Source: Acanthamoeba lenticulata
Taxonomy: Eukaryota > Discosea > Longamoebia > Acanthamoebidae
Direction: 5' to 3'
Length of the DNA: 33,593 nt
Assembly: GCA_002179805.1 (NCBI GenBank)
Contig: NAVB01001061.1
Span: forward strand, 1-33,593
Shown here: piece after piece, positions 1-9,696 of the stretch
Position numbering within the stretch: the stretch's first letter is position 1
How the letters are laid out: the number at the start of each line of letters is the position of its first letter
Notes under the pieces: generated by a model
The model's input: the letters and a program-made list of their open reading frames with translations, nothing else
Database searches by the model: none
Told to the model about the DNA's origin: nothing
Position numbers and translations under genes: made by a program

Positions 1-2042
1 CCCGCCCCGAGGACGATGACGAGCGGCTCGGCGGGTGGGCGAAGGGGGAGCAGGCGTACCTCGAGCAGCAGCGAAGTCGGGGCCATGTTGGCGTCGCAGG
101 CGGCCAGGATCTTGGCGGTGCGGTCCTTGAGCCCACAGTAGGCGGCCAACTGGTAAAGAGAGGGACGAGACCATGCGCAAGAGAGATGAGCCTGATGATG
201 GAAAAAGGAGAAGAAAGAGGACGAAGAGGATTGCTGGAGAAGGGGGGGGGACCTTGGTGCGGTACTTCTCCTCCTTTCTGCTGCGGCGGAAAGAGGGAAG
301 GGCGCTGCTGAGCGACAGCTCCAGGTTCTGCGTGGCCATGCGATTCCACGCAAACTTGCACGTGATCCCGCCCTGTAATGTTTTTGTGCGTGCGTGTGAG
401 CATAGGCGTCGAGCAGGAGCCAGAAAAGCCAGAAATGAGTCATGACTCAGGGAGCGACGGAAAACGGCGCGCACACGCACATACCCGATTGATGACCATA
501 TGCGGTGCCTCGGACGGGACGAGAACCAGGTCACCCACACGCTGCTTCACCACGTAGGTTGGGAACGGCCCTCGCGCCCACTCCTACGCGCCGAGTGGGA
601 GGAGGAGGAAGAGGGGATGGTGGTGGTGGTGAATTGTTGGCCCGAGTTGAGGAAAGACACGGGCTTTTGGAGGAGAGGGGGGGGGGCAAAGAAGATTTGG
701 GCTTCCTCCGAACCTCGGGAGACACGAAGCCGTTGTCGGCGTCGAGGTCCTGACCGAGGCGCTCAAAGTAGTCGTAGGCACGTGCGCGATCGTCGGTGCA
801 GGCAATCATCCACACGGCGTAGGCGTTGTCCTCGGACCAGAGCATCACATTGTGGCCCAACGTGCCCATAATGTCCTGCTCGGTCGAGGCAAGTTTCGAA
901 GAGAGATTGAGCGTAAGAGAAAAATGTGGAGGTGTGGAGGCCCTTAATGTGATGCACGTACCTTGTGAGCTGGGGTGCGTGTGCCGTTGAAGCCGATGTA
1001 GCACATGACCGACTCGGGCTGTGCATACTTGGGGAGCGTGCCCATCAAGTCGTCGTCGCCCTGCTCGCGCGCGACAGGTCAGACCAGAGCCCATCGCTGC
1101 TTCTTTTCCTCGTCTTCCACGAGGGGGAGAGTGATGAAAATGGGGCTGCGCAGCTCGTATTGTACCTTCCACAGGAAGGACGAGTGGAGGTGCTGCCGCA
1201 CGTGCGCGTCCCACTCGGGCGGGGGCGGGACGTCCTTGGCATAGAGGCCCCGGTGGTTGCCCGTCTTGTCCGCCGCCACCGCGAAGTTGAAATACTCCCT
1301 GTACCAACCACGACCATGCACGCGCCACGCAAAGGGTTGGGACAGAAGGCTACAGCATGCTTCATGAGGCCACGAGGCCGAGGGCGTGCCGCACTGGAGT
1401 GTCGTGCGGTAGTCCTCGAACAAGTCATTGTCTCGCACGTCGACCAGCATGTCTCTGGATCCAGCGAAGGGTCAGCTCCACAGCGACGCCAGCTGCTGGC
1501 AGCAAGCAGGATGTTTGGCTTGTGTGGCGGAGAAAAGGAAGGGGGTACGGGCAAGGAGGAGCGTTGGGTGAGACGCTGATGGTCGGAAAGTTGGAGAGAA
1601 CAACTGGTAGACCCTTGCGCACGAGGGCCTTCGCCTCGCTGATACCGGCAGGGTTGTAGGGAAGGCGTGTCGCCCACCGCAGCCCACAGTCCTGTTCTTG
1701 GCTTTTTGCGTTTTCACTCCTCGTACGCCGCATTATGGGCGAGTCTGGCATAAGAGGATCAGCCATCGGGTGTGTGTTCGGCAGGCCGTATTCCCCTTCT
1801 GGGACGATTGGGAACCAATTGCTGTCGCTTACTTTGCCAAGTTCAGCAAGCTGGAAGGCCTTCTTCGGAATCGCGCTTTGTCGCGATTCCTTGCGGTCTG
1901 CAATTTGCGTAGCATCAGTTTCATCTGTTGGTTGAGCAGGCAAACGCCCATTGTAACTGAGAGATGCTATGTGAAGAAGATCGCCACTGGCCATCAGACG
2001 GTCATCCGGCGGCCCTCCGCCGCTGCCCATGGCCGACCTCAT
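1..2042 (-). CDS. JmjC-domain Fe(II)/2-oxoglutarate oxygenase (possible histone demethylase), 3' end off the left edge
   Basis: Eight exons are visible in transcript order: 2042-1549, 1454-1395, 1298-1166, 1060-962, 875-714, 583-485, 372-253 and 149-60, about 419 codons; a donor at 59 shows that the gene continues beyond the window. The JmjC cupin is clear. A TPAHKDIMGTLGHNV segment supplies the HxD iron ligands (H about 261, D about 263). A GDLVLVPSEAPHMVIN segment supplies the distal His (about 344), followed by GGITCKFAWNRM, the usual JmjC end strands. The family hydroxylates or demethylates proteins, often histone lysines, in the nucleus; the substrate here is unknown. The N-terminal 160 residues show no domain I recognise. 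The first junction (1549/1454) is the least certain: it closes in phase but rests on a GTACCC donor. No PHD, Tudor or zinc-finger domain is seen in the visible part. Function as a demethylase is inference from family. Confidence 0.85.
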
Positions 2043-2153
2043 CTTCGGTTTGGGTCAAAATCAGTAACAAACATGTTTGCGCTGCTATTTGTGTATTGGG
2101 CAAAAAGTGTAGATTTCACGCAAATGCTGCCTCCACCAAAGTGAATTTCACAA
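2043..2153. other. Intergenic gap between TRIP13 3' end and JmjC gene 5' end
   Basis: This 111-bp gap must hold both the TRIP13 3' end and the JmjC promoter, since both genes run on the minus strand. It is less GC-rich than the flanking exons. I see no TATA box or AATAAA signal on the minus strand. Confidence 0.5.
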
Positions 2154-3875
2154 TCAGTGGTGGAGTTGCGCTCGCGCCCGCTCGGTGGCTTGCTTGAGTG
2201 CGCTGATGAAGTCTCCCGCTGGAATACGCTTCCCCTTCAAGAACAGGGCGTGCGCTGTGCCGACAGCAAGAGTCAATTCCTCATATATGGCTTCGGATGG
2301 ATGAGCTGCATGTGCCGTACCCAGGAACGGAAGCTTACGCAGCTGGCGGCCGCTCAGGCCTTGGCACAGGAAGGCTACTTCAAGCAGGCGGACACTGAGA
2401 CAGTTCACTGTGTGCTGGTCCTGACCCAACAGGAGGATAGATTGATAGGTAAGGAGGCATTGCCACGGGGCCACAATCCCGACCCGCATGAGCTCCTCCA
2501 ACGCGCTGCGCAGGATTTCGTAACATGCTGCAGAGCAGCGCAAGTGAGCTCAAGAAGCGAACAGAAAGAGTGGGGTAACATCAAGGTACCAGAGGTGGAG
2601 GGCAGACCAACGTGTAGCTTGAGGTCCGCGCGATCCATGAAAGCATCGTCGATGGCTGAAGTCAGATTAGAGGTGGCCAGTACGAGGACGTTGTTGTATC
2701 TATTCAGCGTGTCGAGCTGCGTCAGGAGGGCGTTGACCACTCGTATGGCGTCCGAGGGCTCACTTCCACTCATAGCGGCTTTACGCGCGGCCGATAGGCT
2801 CTCCACTAAAGGGGTGCTCAGAGCAAGTTCTCAAGCGGGCGAATACAAGGACAAGTACCTTCATCGATCAGTACCACAACAAATGAACCGCTTTCCTCAA
2901 GGAGCTCTCTAATCTTGCCAAATACGCTCGAAACCAGTTTCCCGCTCTGTTGAACCTCGCTGGTCAGCAAGCAGTTGGAATACTTGTTGATGCGGTACCT
3001 CAGAGAAGAACTTGCTCATGAGTGAGTGAGCGTTGATTTCGACTAGCTGCCCGAAGTCATAACGTGCCGACAGCCGAATGGCGAGCTTATGGGCAAGAGC
3101 CTTGCTAATGCTCGTCTTACCGGTTCCAGGTGGGCCTGCAGGTGACAAGAGGCCTGGTCGGTGTCTTGACTTGGTGGTGAACGTCTGGAGCGCCAAAACA
3201 GTACCGTAAAAGAGGATCATCCTATTCCAGGCGATGATTTGAGAGGAGACGTTGGCGTCGGCGAAGGTCATGCCCGTTTCTACGTAGTCCAGAAGTTCTT
3301 CCTTGATTGAGCTCTCAAAGATAAGGCTATTTCGCCGTGAGTAGCCCCTTCTGGTGAAAGGATTGTGGGCACGCACTTTTCCCACAGTCTATTCAGCCCA
3401 CGGGACGGAAGGAGGAGAGTCCTGAAGGGTACGGTGCCCTCAGATGTCTCAGCAGGCTCTCCGATGCTCGGTGCCAACTCTGTATCTACGTCGTACAGCG
3501 TGTACATGGCGATGGTAAAGTGTTCCGTTCCTGCCGACGGGCACCGAGCGTCAGAGAATGATCTGGAGCGGCTACACGATCCCACGTACCGTTCAACTTA
3601 GTGCAGGAGGTGGGGCTGCTCGTGCGAAGGTGCAACATAACGTCCTCGAAATGCTCGTGGAGTGCTGAATCCAACACAAGGTGCAAGGGTTGAGCTTGTA
3701 GGGAAATGGCACCTGCCTGGGCCTTAGCCACCAACCAGCTCTCGAGCATGCGCGTCAACTCCGGCCTCTTGTGTAGGTCGTCGCCACGCAAACACGCCTC
3801 GACCGAAATGATACTCGACATCATCGGGACACCTGCAGGAGGAGCTTGCCTGGGGGTTGCTTCCTCCACCTCCAT
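2154..3875 (-). CDS. TRIP13: TRIP13/Pch2 AAA+ ATPase (HORMA-domain remodeller)
   Basis: Seven exons in order: 3875-3590, 3530-3377, 3326-3205, 3135-2999, 2946-2860 (end may be 2859), 2805-2590 and 2527-2154, giving about 458 aa (the human protein is 432). The start is the ATG at 3875; an in-frame TTG lies just upstream. Walker A is GPPGTGKT at about 188-195, Walker B is VVVLIDEVESL at about 256-266, followed by the [19 protein letters not shown] segment typical of Pch2 and a C-terminal [11 protein letters not shown] motif. The N-terminal region ([11 protein letters not shown]) matches the adaptor-binding domain. In this family the hexamer uses ATP to unfold HORMA proteins such as Mad2 (with p31comet) and meiotic HORMADs, acting in the spindle checkpoint and in meiotic recombination control. 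The catalytic motifs are intact and no frame breaks are seen. Orthology is firm; which HORMA partners exist in this organism cannot be seen here. Confidence 0.95.
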
Positions 3876-3987
3876 CTTGAACAAAAGCGATGTCTTGGAG
3901 ACAAACGTAAAAGTAGGACGAGACGGCCTTGGTACTGGTTTTGCCTGCCTTGTTAAGAAATGCGAAATATTACATCGCTAAAATGCC
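3876..3987. other. Intergenic gap between ATP13A1 3' end and TRIP13 5' end
   Basis: This 112-bp tandem gap serves as 3' UTR of ATP13A1 and promoter of TRIP13. The minus strand shows an AT-rich patch (GTAATATTTC) about 20 nt after the ATP13A1 stop, but no AATAAA. Confidence 0.5.
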
Positions 3988-6900
3988 TCAAGCCCGCCTG
4001 AACACGAACAAGCACAACCGGTCCCACACAAAGGCAACAATGAAGTCGCCCAGCACGAAGGCCACCATCTGCCACTTGAACTAAAAAAATAAAATAGAAA
4101 AAGCAGTCTGTCAGTAAGAATCACGAGGGATCAAGGGGAAGAAGCGCAGTACCGGCAACGGCACAAGCTGGAGGTAGTCGTTGAAGGGCGGGATGACTTC
4201 AAGGGCGGCGACAACTGTGAGTGTGGCCATCGCTGAAAGGCCGTACAAGAGGCCCTTGTTCTCCCACAGGTCCTCCTTGAACGGTCGACCCTACATCGTA
4301 GGATGTTCTTATCGTTTAGACCCAAAGCTAACCAGCCCAGTTGCCGGTATTACATACCCTGTGGTTGATGGTGAAGGTGGACACTTGCATGGCCGAGGTG
4401 ATAAGGAAGACGGCAGAATTGACCACGTTGGGAGAGAAGACGGCATCGGGAGAAAGGCGGTTCTCAGGGCCTTGCGCGGCGTGGGCGAGCTCGAGCACCT
4501 GCGTGAGCGCATAGAAATGAACGACAAACTGGCCCAGCAGCGACATGACGATGCCCGGGCTGAAGATGCTCCCGGCCGGCCGCTCCTTCGACAACCTCTC
4601 CAGGGGCTGCCAAGCCACACGGACCGCGGTGGGCGTCTTAGCGAAAAGGTCTCACGTGCATGGGGCGCCCTCATGATGTCGTGTTGCCAAGGAGACGAAC
4701 CTTGGAGCGGGTGATGAAGAGGAAGCACATCGCGATGAGCACGCCCACGCACGTCATTTGCCTGGCGACGACGACCAAAACGTTAGAGGTAAGATACTGG
4801 AGACTCGTCGGCCATCCCCTCCTCTCCCCCACAAGTAAGTCCGGAGCATGCGTACGTGTCGCCGAGCTTGATGCCGTCATAGTAGAGGACCGAGAGGGAG
4901 TAGGCAGAGATGAGGCAGTTGAGCGCGAGGATCTTGTACATCTGCATCGTCGTCGCCAGCGTGCAGCGGCCCTGCTGCAGGATTTGCTCCACTACGCACG
5001 CGGGAGAAGCAATCACAGAACCGATCGCTGGTGAGCGCCTGTGCCGTGTGTCCATGTGAGCAAGAGGGCTCGAGGCGAGTACCAGGCGAGATGGTGGTGC
5101 TGCGGGCGGTGAAGGGCGATGCGATGGAGGCGTCGCCGAGCTGCACCATGCCGGCCTCTTCCTCCTCGAGCAGCGCTTGAAGGGTGATAGCCGCGCCGGG
5201 AGCACGTCTGTCCCTGGCCGAAGCGCCAGCCTGAGGACCGCGGCGTGCGGGACCCTGAGTCTGAACCAAGAAGAACATCGCCCCAACCACCCATCCCCGA
5301 TCGTCAATACCGCCCTTCTCGAAGCCACTGCACCCGACGTACAGAAGAGGAGGAGCTTGAAGGCACGCGCGGTTTATCAGCGACAGGAGCGGCGGCCTTG
5401 GCCGGTTCTTTGGCGGCGGACTTGTTAGAGTCCTTGGAGGTGCCCGTAAGCAGCGCGACGCCTGAGAGAGAAAGGAAGGTGAGAAACGACTGCAGCAGCC
5501 CGCCGTTTCGTCAACGCGGGGTGACGGTACCAACGTGAGCCTGCTTGAGGGCGCCCACGTCGTTGGTGCCGTCGCCGCACATGAGGGTCGTGTGGCCGCT
5601 GGCCTTGAGGCCGGCGAGCACAAACTCCTTCTGCTGGGGCGACACGCGCGCCCACACGTTGACGCAGCTAAGCACGTTGCGCGTGCGGTTGCCAAACGCG
5701 TTCTGGAGGTGCGTCAGGCCGTCGCCCGACACACACAAGTCGAAACCGTCCACGCCCGTGAACCTGCCGCGGCCGAGAGCGAGCTTCTTGGTCGTCGTCT
5801 CATCGATCGAGCGCCACTCCCACTGGTCCCGCTCATTTCCTGCGCACACGTACGTCGGCATAAAGTCAACTGTCGAGCTGTCTCGCGCAATTTAGAGAAG
5901 TGTGGCCACTTCGCGTTGTTGTACCGCGGGAGGGCGAGAGGATGAGGACCGGGCGCGAGGTGATGGTGAGGTCCTTGGCCACTTGGCACGCCGTCAGCGT
6001 GTTGTCGCCCGTGATCATCACCACCTGGCGTGAGGATTACGGAGAGTTGATGAGGAGGGGACATGTCCGCAATGGCTCACGAAGCAGAGAGCTGAAGCGG
6101 GCACCTTGTGTGAGGACTCGAGCAGGTGCTTGACGACGACGAGCGACTCGGGCTTGAGGACAGAGCTGAAGACGAGGAAGCCGCCAAAGGTGAGGTTGGA
6201 CTCGATGTCGTCGCGACCGAGCTTGGTGAGCTGGTGCGAATCGACCTTGGGCAAGGGCTTGTAGCCGGCCGCGATGATGCGGAACCCGCGGCGCGCATAG
6301 GACTGGTGCAGCTCGTCGTAATCGGCCGGCACGTCGTGGAAGAACTGCTTCATCACCTCGGGCGCACCCTATCCGAGCAGAACGTGTGGCACAACGAATC
6401 GGCAAGCCAGTTTGTTCGTTTGCTGCATGTCAGCGCCCAGACGCCGTCACACCACAGACTGATATGGCGGAGGCGAACCTTGGCGACGGCGAGAAGAGGC
6501 GGCGGAGTCTCGTGGTCGAGAGCGATGATGGTCGACATCCGCTTCAGCTCCGAGGTGAAGTGGAACCGGCGCACAATACGCACCCGCATGTTACGCTGGC
6601 TGCTGCCCTTGCGCGGCGTCGCCACGTCACCTATAGGTGTGCAGTGAAGAAAAAGCCGGCAACACACACAGACACACATGAGCCCTCTGGATTGGATTGG
6701 ATTGGTTCGGCTTCGAGGTCCCCTCGCACCCTTGGAGTACACCCAGCCGATGCCCTCGAGGGCGGCCACCTCCATCGGGTCGCCCACCTGTTGGCCGTCC
6801 AGGAACACCAGCGAGTGGCACCCGGCAATGGCATGGATCAAATTTTCGTCCTTCACATCCTTGCCCGGCGTCAAGGCATCGCCAGTCCCCCTGTCCGCGC

Positions 6901-9552
6901 CCCGCCGGCAGCTTAGCACCGTAGACCCCGCGGGATGATAGGGGGGGGGCAGTTGGAGGAAGAGGAAGGGGAAGGGTTACGGGAGGCCGAGGACGCCCTC
7001 CATGGTGAGCTGGTCGTTGGTCAGGGTGCCGGTCTTGTCGAAGCAGCACACGTCAACCTTGCCCGCAAAGGGAATGCGGAAGGGCTCCGTGCAGAAGACG
7101 CCTGGCCCGCGTGCGCGTGTGAGTTTATACGCGAGGGTGAGGACGGCATACGCCCCCGTTGGCTTGTAGTGGTGGAGAGGGGGGGCGGGGTAATGATGAA
7201 GTACCGAGCTTGCGCAGCGCCTGCAGCGACGTGTTGACGGCAAGCGAGAGCTCGGTGGGCAGCTCGGGCGGCACAACCGACGTAACGATGAGCGCACACT
7301 CGAGGAGCAGCTTGTACTTGCTCCGGCCCTCCTCCATGCCTGCTCCGCCACGACATGCCCGGGTGTGAGTCTTGGGCGTCCCCCGGCCCCTTGTGCGCTG
7401 CGCACGTCAAGCGCACCCTTCTGGAACACGTAAACAGAGGCCGAGATGGCGAACGCCAGGAGACAGCCGATGAAAAGAAGGGTCTCCTTGCTGTTGGCGG
7501 TGACGCGCTCGGACGAGAAGAGGATGGTCCGCATGAGCTTGCCCTGGCTGGTCTCGAACCCGGTGCGCAGGACATAGGCCAGGCATCCGCCATCAGGCGC
7601 TGCGCGTGCACACGGCAAGTGGCCCCAGTCAGCATATCGCCCGCCCATAAACAACACAGAAACAGTACTGAGCATAGTGAAAACATACCTCGCAGACGCG
7701 CGCTCTCGCGGTTGGGCGGGGAGGTCTGCATGACGGAGGTGCCGCCAAAGATAACGTGAACGTTGTTCTTGCGGAGCTCAAACGCCTCGCTCGGGTCTCT
7801 CTCCTCAATGCTTTCCTGAGGCGGCCTCCTCAGTCACACGGTACACCCAGTGGTTCTTCTTGGAGAGTCCGTGCACGCACCTTGAGCTGGGGAGTGCTCT
7901 CGCCCGTGAGCATGGCCTCGTCGACGACGCACGAACCCATGAGCAGCACCATGTCGCCTGCGGCGTGTGGATCACATGGTTTAAACCATGGCAGGAGAAT
8001 GAGAAGAGTATCTCTTGCGGTCGATGGCGCGGATCCATGGGACAGGGCAACAGAGAAGAGAGAGAGAGGGGAATAGGAGGGATCGGGCAGGCCCACAGGG
8101 AACACACAACGTACAAGGTGCGACGACAGGCTCCTTGGAACGGGAGACGGAGGTGATATCCCCGGGCAGGAGATCGTCGCACTTGATGTGCGCCCAACGA
8201 CCGCCACGGTAGACATGCACCATATGCTTGGGCTTGCCAGCCTCGCTCATCTCGCGCAGTGCCTTGAGGTTTTGAAGCCTCTGTGATCGTATTGTGTAAG
8301 TGTCTAGTTCGACTAGAAGAACATATAAAAAAAGACAGCTCGAGGCGATACGATACCGTGTTCACGACCGTGGACTCAAAGACGAGGAGAAGCACGAGCG
8401 TAAGCAGCGAGTACTGCCAGTACTCGTCGAGACACCAAAGCAAAACGCAAAAGATCTGGAACACGAAGAAGGGCGCAAGGGCCTGCTCCATGTAGAGGTC
8501 CCAAAACTGCGGCAGAGGAATCTCGAACCTAAAGATCATCGCATGCACACAAACACACATACACACACACACACAAAGGGGGATGTTGCCATCAGAGCAC
8601 ACTACAGGACCGGCCCCGCAGTAAAGGCCACGCACCGGTTGATGCCCCACTTGCCCTGCGCGGCGGCGAGGCTCTCGACGGAGTGGCCCTTGGCCTTTTG
8701 GTAGTGCCCAAAGGGTTCGTTCACGGGGAAGTCCAGCTTGTGGAATTGCTTGTCCTCCTCGTGGTAGAGGAACTTGCGCTCCTGGTACAGGAACCACCAC
8801 TCCCGACCTCCGCCGGCCTTCTCCTGCGTGCACGTACGTGTGTATGCGTGCATGTGTCAGCAGTCAGGATGAAGGGGGTCGATTAATTGCTGGGTTTAGA
8901 GAAAGAGGGGGGCACCTTGGAGTGAATGGGACAGAGCTCGACGCTGTTGTTGATGCTCGACTTGGGTACCACCTTGGCCAGCGTGGCGCCGCTGACGTCC
9001 CACACTGAGTAGCAGGTCAAGAAGAAGTCCATGGTGGTCGACCAGTGAGGCAGCAGGAGCGTGAACACATGGAGGAACGCCACGAGCGTGCCCACGATAA
9101 CCCAGTTCTCGCCAGACATGACACGGACCCAGGCTTCCACGCTGGCCATCCATTCTTCTGTGGCTCGGGCAGCGGCCTCCTCTTCGGTTTCTTCACGCAA
9201 AGCTTTCTCGTCCGTCTGCGCTGCCACTGTAGTAGTGGCCTCAGTCGCTTCAAGCTGCGGCGCAGGAATATTGCCCTCAAGCAAGACTGGAGAGGATGCG
9301 GCTGTGGAATTAGCCGCGGATTCGAGGGTGAGAGAAGGAGCCCTGATGTAGAGTGCAGTAATGACAGCGTAGAGAACGATGAACGGCAGCACGTTGAGCC
9401 GGAGCAGTGGAGGCAAACGGCGTGCAAGTCGAATTGAACGGACAGCACCCCTATTAATTGTAAAGTGACATGCGACCGAACGGCGGACCGTTAATTAGCT
9501 GCCTTTAGCACGCATTTAACCATTGCGGCAGTGAGGCCTCATGCACGTACAT
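3988..9552 (-). CDS. ATP13A1: P5A-type ATPase ATP13A1/Spf1, ER transmembrane-helix dislocase
   Basis: Twenty-two exons all close in phase and give about 1228 aa (human 1204): 9552-9551, 9450-8916, 8823-8636, 8528-8366, 8280-8115, 7957-7881, 7815-7689, 7599-7417, 7339-7205, 7101-6981, 6890-6730, 6630-6479, 6368-6105, 6024-5925, 5839-5531, 5461-5343, 5260-5083, 4991-4856, 4761-4701, 4636-4358, 4290-4153 and 4080-3988. P-type landmarks are all present: TGES (about 371), the P5 signature PPELP before LSLAVNTSL, phosphorylated Asp in DKTGT (about 548), KGAPE, MITGDN and [13 protein letters not shown]. Multiple membrane helices surround them, including two near the N terminus. P5A ATPases sit in the ER membrane and pull misinserted or mistargeted helices out of the bilayer. 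Oddities are a roughly 70-residue Ala/Thr/Glu-rich insert between the first two helices and a start codon apparently split between exons 1 and 2. Identity is firm; the extreme 5' end is inferred. Confidence 0.95.
8543..8576. repeat. (CA)n microsatellite in an ATP13A1 intron
   Basis: An imperfect CA tract (CACACAAACACACATACACACAC...) lies within the third ATP13A1 intron, just downstream on plus of the exon starting at 8528. It is probably a polymorphic simple repeat; no function is suggested. Confidence 0.85.
9451..9550 (-). other. Intron that splits the ATP13A1 start codon (AT|G)
   Basis: The donor is GTACGT (9545-9550 on plus) and the acceptor is ATTAATAG, next to 9450. Joining AT (9552-9551) to the G at 9450 makes ATG followed in frame by [20 protein letters not shown], the conserved N-terminal helix region. 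No other ATG in this frame lies between the dynein stop codon and the first conserved residues. The splice is inferred, not observed. Confidence 0.65.
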
Positions 9553-9696
9553 GTTGGGATCGCCGGCCTGGAGCAGAAAGGAAATGAATAAGCTTCCAAA
9601 CAAAGAGAAAAACAAGAGTTTCTCTTTTTAATCTTTTGAAAAGTATTTTTTTAAATTAAGAAAGTGTCAACAAAAAAGAGAGGGTTTGCGCGCTGA
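9553..9696. other. AT-rich gap: dynein 3' UTR and ATP13A1 promoter
   Basis: This 144-bp tandem intergenic gap is strikingly AT-rich (9595-9670) compared with the dynein coding sequence beside it. It has runs of T and A on both strands but no exact AATAAA on the minus strand. It must hold dynein cleavage signals and the ATP13A1 transcription start. Confidence 0.6.

Noticed and set aside
2956..2998. 43-bp TRIP13 intron ending at GCGAG
   Set aside because: It would add three non-conserved residues (VQQ). The acceptor nine bases downstream gives FFSESGKLV, matching homologues.
3876..3884. TRIP13 start three codons upstream at 3884
   Set aside because: That codon is TTG; the first ATG is at 3875.
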